Positions 58,824 through 64,000 of a stretch of DNA of 64,000 bases are shown piece by piece. Source of the DNA: Acanthochromis polyacanthus. Lineage: Eukaryota > Chordata > Actinopteri > Pomacentridae. The stretch lies in contig NC_067113.1 in NCBI RefSeq assembly GCF_021347895.1, positions 2,648,251 through 2,712,250 on the forward strand, given 5' to 3'. The translations under genes and the position numbers were made by a program. How positions within the stretch are numbered: the stretch's first letter is position 1; every line of letters begins with the position of its first letter. Below the pieces are notes generated by a model. That model was given only the letters and a program-made list of their open reading frames with translations, ran no database searches and was not told the DNA's origin.

Positions 58824-61800
58824 AGTCTACCGGCTGCAGCACAACAAAGTAGGAAACAACAACAATCAACATATGTGGAACAATGAGAAGAATCCATTCA
58901 ACAACATTATATTCATGATAGACGTAAACAAAAAAAAATCAAGAATAAAATGATAAATTCAGCAAGCAGACAAAATCATGCAGAGAAATTGCTCTACGTC
59001 TGAAATGCTCCTGGTGGGGTATTAAACTGTGGGTCAAGCAGAACAGCACTGTGTGACAGATAGTGTCATATACATTCCACTGAAATATGCTTAGCAAGTC
59101 TTCCCTGCACCATTACACCACTACAGCAGCTTAGGATGTTAACACAAGGCAGGTGGGGTTCATGGTTTCATGCTGCTGTTGCCGCATTTGGTGCTTCCCA
59201 TTTTAAGACATAGCAGAAATCCAGATCCATCAGATCAGGCTACATTTTCCAGTCTTAAACAACTGAGTTGTAATGAGCCTGTGCCCACTGCAGGCTCAGA
59301 CTTCTGCTTCATACCCCTCTGCTATTATAGTCTATCTTCCTCAAAGTTTGACATGCTGTTCATTTTAAGATATTTCTTAACTCAGGGCAGAGGTTGTCTG
59401 AGATACTGCCTTTCTGTCAGCTCCTACCAGTCTGGTCATTCTCCTCTGACCTCTCGTCAGTGATGTCTCTCCATCAGCAGAACTGCTGCTCACTGGATGG
59501 CTTTTTTTTTTTTTTTTACCACTCTGAGCAAACTGTGAAAAGGTTGAGATGGAAATCCCACAAAATGAGCAGTTTAAGAAATATTCAGTTCATTTTTACT
59601 TCATTTTGATGTTTGATGTAAAAGTTACCCAAAGCTCCTGATGTGTACCTGTGAGAATTTGTGTACTAAACTGCTTCCGCATGACTGAATACCTGCATCA
59701 ATAAGCAGGGATACAGGTGTGCTCAGAGAGTGGATATTTATGTCAGTCAGAGTGACTTCCAGGGGTTGCCATCACTTTCTGGTAACCACCATGAATAAAC
59801 ATCCATAAATCTTTCAAATCAACCAACCAAGACAGCTTTTCATTTCACTTTCCAAGAAAGGGCAGATCAGAGGTGAATCACAGTGTCGAATAACCAGTTT
59901 GTGTGACTGTGTGTGGACTGGATTCATGGAAAAGACAAAAGTGAGTGCAAAATATACAGTTTTACTTATTTTTTTTCTAAGAATAAAGTCAGAGTGGTTT
60001 GTAACGGAGTCAAAACTGAAAAAATAAAGTTTGTTAATATCAACAGATGTTGGTTTACACACAACTATGGAATGCATGCTGAGTAGCGAGCATGGCTGGA
60101 GCCAGAATCATAACTACTTGACTTTAAGCAGAATTGGAATATCACTGAATGCGGGGAAGTGAACAAGGAATTCATAGTAAGCAGTGCTCTGCTGGAGGGT
60201 AGGTCATTATAAACTAAGGCTTTCCATCCAAACCTTGTTTAAAGCCACAGAACAGAGAAAATAAAACAAAGTTATCTTCTAAGGTTTCATAATTCCAACA
60301 TAGCGCTCAAGGTTTCTAAAGATGTCAGACACAATGATGTGCCTCGCATATTTCTATCTGATGGTATGTTCATGAGAACACAGAATCTTGGATTGAAATC
60401 CACGAGGGACATAAAAGAGAGGGCTCAAGTGCCATAATATAAATCATTCATCAAAGGAGAAGAGGTGGCACTCCATAAAAAGCTTCTATTTGACTATTTC
60501 TCTGTGTGAAGATCATAGAGATTAAATGAAAAATTTAAATAGCTGATACTTTCAGTGAGGAATAACAGGAACCTTAAAGCTGCTTAAGGGGAAACAAAGG
60601 CAAATGTTTAAGGCTTAAATAATTATTAAAATGCACCAAATGGTTCATCATCTGGGCAGCATGAAGATCTACTTAGGAAATGCAATGAAAATTTGTTTGA
60701 TATCACTGGGCCATGCTGCTAACATGACATCCTTTACCTTGAAATAGATGTTTCATCACAGTAAGACAATTCCATTCCGAAAGCTTCAAGGATGGTGCTC
60801 AGGCACATCACTTATCACTGGCTGCCAAAAGGTACAGAGAATGACACTGAAATGTTAAAAAGAATGGAGTGAAGTTTCCATATACACTGACAAAATTCTA
60901 AATTCCCTTCGTACCTTGCTGTCAGAGTCAGGACTACTTATTTCTTTTCTTTATTGGCATGAATATTGAATTTTCTGTCTCTGCAGATTTCCTTTCTGGT
61001 GTATACGAAATGTAATTCCCAATTGACAGTCTGAAAAGGTAGAAGCCATTAGCAGTCTTGCTGTGCCCTGAGTGTGTATGTTTGTGTGTGCATTGCTGAG
61101 AGTTGAAGGTCAGGGAATAGAGAGGCAAACGCCATCACACTTGTCAATCAGAACACGACAGAGAGAGAGAGAGACAGAAAGAGATGGAAAGACGGAGATG
61201 ACTTTTGAAAAATGGTGAGAGAAAGTGAGATTGAAAGGAGGGAAGGCTCCAAATAGAGGGGGAAAAGAGACAGGAATCAGTGCAGACAATGAATAATTGA
61301 GCCGCGTTTACATTGCTAAGAAGAAGTACTTTAAAAGGGGACACTGCCACACCATAAACACGCACTGTAACCCAGATTCATTCTTCTGATCTGGGTGTCT
61401 AAGTGTAACTTTTTCTGCTGGTACTCATGCTGCCAGCTGATCAAAAAAGACTTTTTAAGGTGGTCAAGTATCAGCAGACACTCGGGAGGAATGCATTAGG
61501 TTTTTATGTTAGACATTTTGACAAGTTAAAGCAAACACTAATTTTAACAATGATGGTTCAGTTCCATTAACCCTTTCTAACGTGAGGTACCAGGACTAGG
61601 TTGGATTTGTTCTGAAAACATTTTGAAGGTTGGCAAGCTAATTTCACTGCAGTGGCTGCGAAATGTGACAATAACTAAAATGGATGTGGCATTGCTGTGG
61701 TTCATTTCTATGGCATTGAATTTGCCAAAGTTGAAAGTGAGAACTTCAAGAACAGGTTAAGTAATATCAGCGTTTACTGACTCATTGCCAAAAGCCGTAT

Positions 61801-61930
61801 TTCACTCTGCAGTTTCTTTTTGCAGTAGTTTTTCGAATCTCACTTTGGCCTTTTGATCAGATGAGGAGCTGTTACTGACTGAATCTCTGGATGCTTTTCA
61901 GGTAAAATTTTCAGTTATTGCCAAGGACCT
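58824..61930. other. No supported gene
   Basis: Three kilobases of AT-rich sequence with a poly-T near 59502 and a GA-rich patch near 61157-61240; no motif or repeat recognised. Confidence 0.55.
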
Positions 61931-61934
61931 TTTT

Positions 61935-62114
61935 TGTTTTTTGTCAAAAAAAGGTGCTATATTCTAAGTTATGTATCAGATCCAGATGTAAATACCTGGC
62001 CATAAAAGCTGAAATGTTGATCATATTCACTGTTTGATGTCAAACCCACGTGTACAGTCTACAGCAAAATAAAGGAACTGGTCTCAATGTTCTAATACTT
62101 TTGGAGGGGAGCGT
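61935..62114. mobile_element. Tc1-like terminal repeat, isolated
   Basis: From GGTGCTATATTCTAAGTTAT through AGATGTAAATACCTGG and TACAGTCTACAGCAAAATAA to CTAATACTTTTGGAGGGGAG, the order follows the long terminal repeat of a further Tc1 subfamily whose outer end is normally CTCCCCTCCAAAAGTATTGG. The other end and transposase were not found, so it is a fragment or a solo end. Confidence 0.6.
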
Positions 62115-63240
62115 AAGTCCATTTCCATTGCACTTTGCCACATTTTGCCTAAACACAACATATAGAATACTTTTTTTCCACACAATCATTCAATATGTTT
62201 TCATCCACTCAGAGATATGTATGCACAAACTAAAAATTCATACAAAACAAGAGGCTCTATCGCTTCTTGCACAAGAAGGTCTACTGTATTTCTCTCTAAT
62301 GCTGACCTTAAGGTTCGAAATCTCACATTATAAGGCACCGTGTTATTTCTCATTTCGAATCTGCATTCATCCCTGCTTACATTATGCCCTTGTCTTTACT
62401 GATGACTGCATAATTTATAGAAAGATACATGCAATAATTTGGGAAATGTAACCTTGTATTTTCACTTCTCTGCTTTGCCATAATCATCTTATGCAATTGT
62501 GAAGTTAGAAAACTTCATGGGACTTAATGCTACTGCATAGAAAAACAAAAAAGCAAAGATCACATGCAAGTAAGCGAGTTAGTTATTTTAATTCCATCAG
62601 TTACCAACACAGATGCACTGTGGAAAACCTAAATGTGTGTATTTCTGTCAACATCGAACTCAACTTGTGCATAACTAAATTTTGCAGCTCACCTGCACAT
62701 AAAGAGCTTGTGGCCTGAGGGCCGCCATAACTCTTCATGTGTGGACATGCACAGACTGTTTAGACATGATAGGTGGAGTGATAAATCTACTGTAATGACT
62801 TAGTTTTTATGTTTTATTGTCATGATACATGATATGTAGGGCGCAGGGTTGCCACTGTGCCATCTGTTTGTGTGTCGACACATCACTGTGAGCTCAGAAG
62901 CTTCAACACAACACATTATCATAGTTAATTACTGAATCTGACTAAAATAACAGCTGTAATTGTTATTGTCTTTTTGAAGAAAATCTTCACCTCTGAAGTG
63001 TGTTTGTAAGCTGTCATACTCATGTTTGTGCAAGTCGACAATACAGCAGCACTATTCATTTAAACAGTCAAATTAAAAAAATTCATGAGGATGAGATTCA
63101 GAGTGTGTGGAAATACCAATTGGTGGGAAATTTTTGTTCTCATTGTACATAGGAGACCCTTTTAAAACTTTAAGTGTCAGTAGTTGGCCAGGTAACTGTC
63201 TATTCATATTGATCAAGATCCCATTAAACTCTTAATACTA
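62115..63240. other. No supported gene
   Basis: The 133-codon ORF at 62050-62451 overlaps the Tc1 end and has no motif. Nothing else recognised. Confidence 0.55.
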
Positions 63241-63244
63241 ATCA

Positions 63245-64000
63245 GTAGGGGTGTAACGGTACACAAAAATCACGGTTCGGTACATATTTCGGTACAGAAG
63301 TCACAGTTTGGTTCGGTTCGGTTCACTTTTCAGTTAAGGGGAAAAATCAAAATAAACAAATAACCTGCTGATATAAGAGCTGGTATGACTTTCTGGCTGA
63401 AGTGTCGATAAAAAGGAACTTCATAAAGGGGCTCTATCACCTAAAATTGGAAATATATTTAAATGTAATTGTTTTAAAAAAAAAAAAAAAAAACACAATT
63501 TGGTTAGGCTCTTGTTCATCAGCATAAATATACTCGTAGGCTATAAAAAAAACACAATATAGTCATTTATAGCAAAGAGCACAGCAATAATGTAAAGTTA
63601 ACGTAAGCTGACCTTCATCATAAGTTTAAAACCTCAGTTCTCAACAACGGAGTATGGCCGTAGATCTGCTGCTATGAAAACACCAATGGACTGTGTCATT
63701 GCTTTAGCCCGTTCTGAATTGCTAGGCAGGGTTTGATGAAATGATGCTGGGAGCATCGTTTGTACAGTTCACAGTTTTTTTCCTAGCAGGGGGATAGTTA
63801 CGCTTGGATGGCGCTTTTTCAAACGTGTGCCTAAGTTTGACGTGTTGCTGGATGCATAGTTGAGGACCGCTTCAAAATCATCCCAAATGGGTGATTTTAA
63901 TGACGCCGGAGCATCTTCCAGCTCTAGCTTCTTCTCGTTGTTGCTAGCATTAGCCATGAAGCATCGGCAGGAGAATAACGGTCCGTCACATCCTGTGGTT
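63245..64000 (-). mobile_element. hAT element, running off the window
   Basis: The end TAGGGGTGTAACGGTACAC followed by CACGGTTCGGTACATATTTC and repeated GGTTCGGTTC is a well-known fish hAT terminus. An adjoining minus-strand reading frame encodes a BED-finger remnant. The second end lies beyond base 64000. Poly-A at about 63474-63491. Confidence 0.75.
63769..63957 (-). pseudogene. hAT transposase N-terminus with deleted BED finger
   Basis: Starts MANASNNEKKLELEDAPASL, then KSPIWDDF, which is the opening of a BED-type zinc finger. It jumps directly to NTSNLGTRLKKRHPSV, the end of that finger. The central part with the CxxC pair is missing in frame. The frame stops 12 codons later. This shows a non-autonomous copy derived from a coding hAT element. 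Confidence 0.75.

Overview
The window looks like a 64 kb piece of a teleost fish genome, most likely a percomorph. It is AT-rich and intron- or intergenic-like, with long dinucleotide microsatellites. Its recognisable content is almost entirely fish-type transposable elements: Tc1-like DNA transposons, hAT, piggyBac-like, PIF/Harbinger, RTE and L2/CR1-type LINEs, Ty3/gypsy LTRs, a V-SINE family with a (GGAT)n tail and an AFC-like tRNA SINE. I see no complete host protein-coding gene. No RNA gene is supported apart from the tRNA-like heads of SINEs, and there is no CRISPR array or operon. All family assignments come from reading the translated motifs, terminal repeats and target-site duplications (TSDs); no database search was run.

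Layout. 0-5 kb: an RTE LINE 3' end, a CpG-rich ACGCGT cluster, then a 2.2 kb transposon with ~0.5 kb inverted arms carrying a THAP-domain fragment and a nested TTAA MITE. 5-12 kb: mostly unique AT-rich sequence with a Tc1 MITE, a Tc1 deletion derivative and two V-SINE copies. 12-16 kb: a piggyBac-like element interrupted by an hAT MITE, then a 645 bp TTAA element and a second copy of the Tc1 MITE. 16-30 kb: sparse, with LINE tails, a solo LTR and a minisatellite. 30.7-35.7 kb: a Tc1-like transposon split by both a SINE and a 3.1 kb RTE LINE. 36-44 kb: a Tc1 relict, a solo LTR with a clean TSD, and decayed LINE and gypsy pieces. 45-46 kb: a fold-back element with microsatellites in both arms. 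48 kb: a probable gypsy LTR. 50.6 kb: a short divergent promoter-like segment, the best candidate for host exons. 52-58.8 kb: a tRNA-SINE remnant, a piggyBac-like element, a Harbinger transposase relict and a nearly intact Tc1 transposon. 63.2 kb to the end: a non-autonomous hAT running off the window.

The genes do not form a pathway. The main value of the window is as a record of insertions inside insertions: several layers can be ordered in time because the TSDs and interrupted repeats are readable. I did not find a convincing new biological system. The observations most worth following are the nested Tc1/SINE/RTE stack, the long-arm THAP element with promoter motifs in both arms, the fold-back with mirrored microsatellites, the shared tail of the V-SINEs and a LINE fragment, and the candidate divergent promoter near 50.65 kb.
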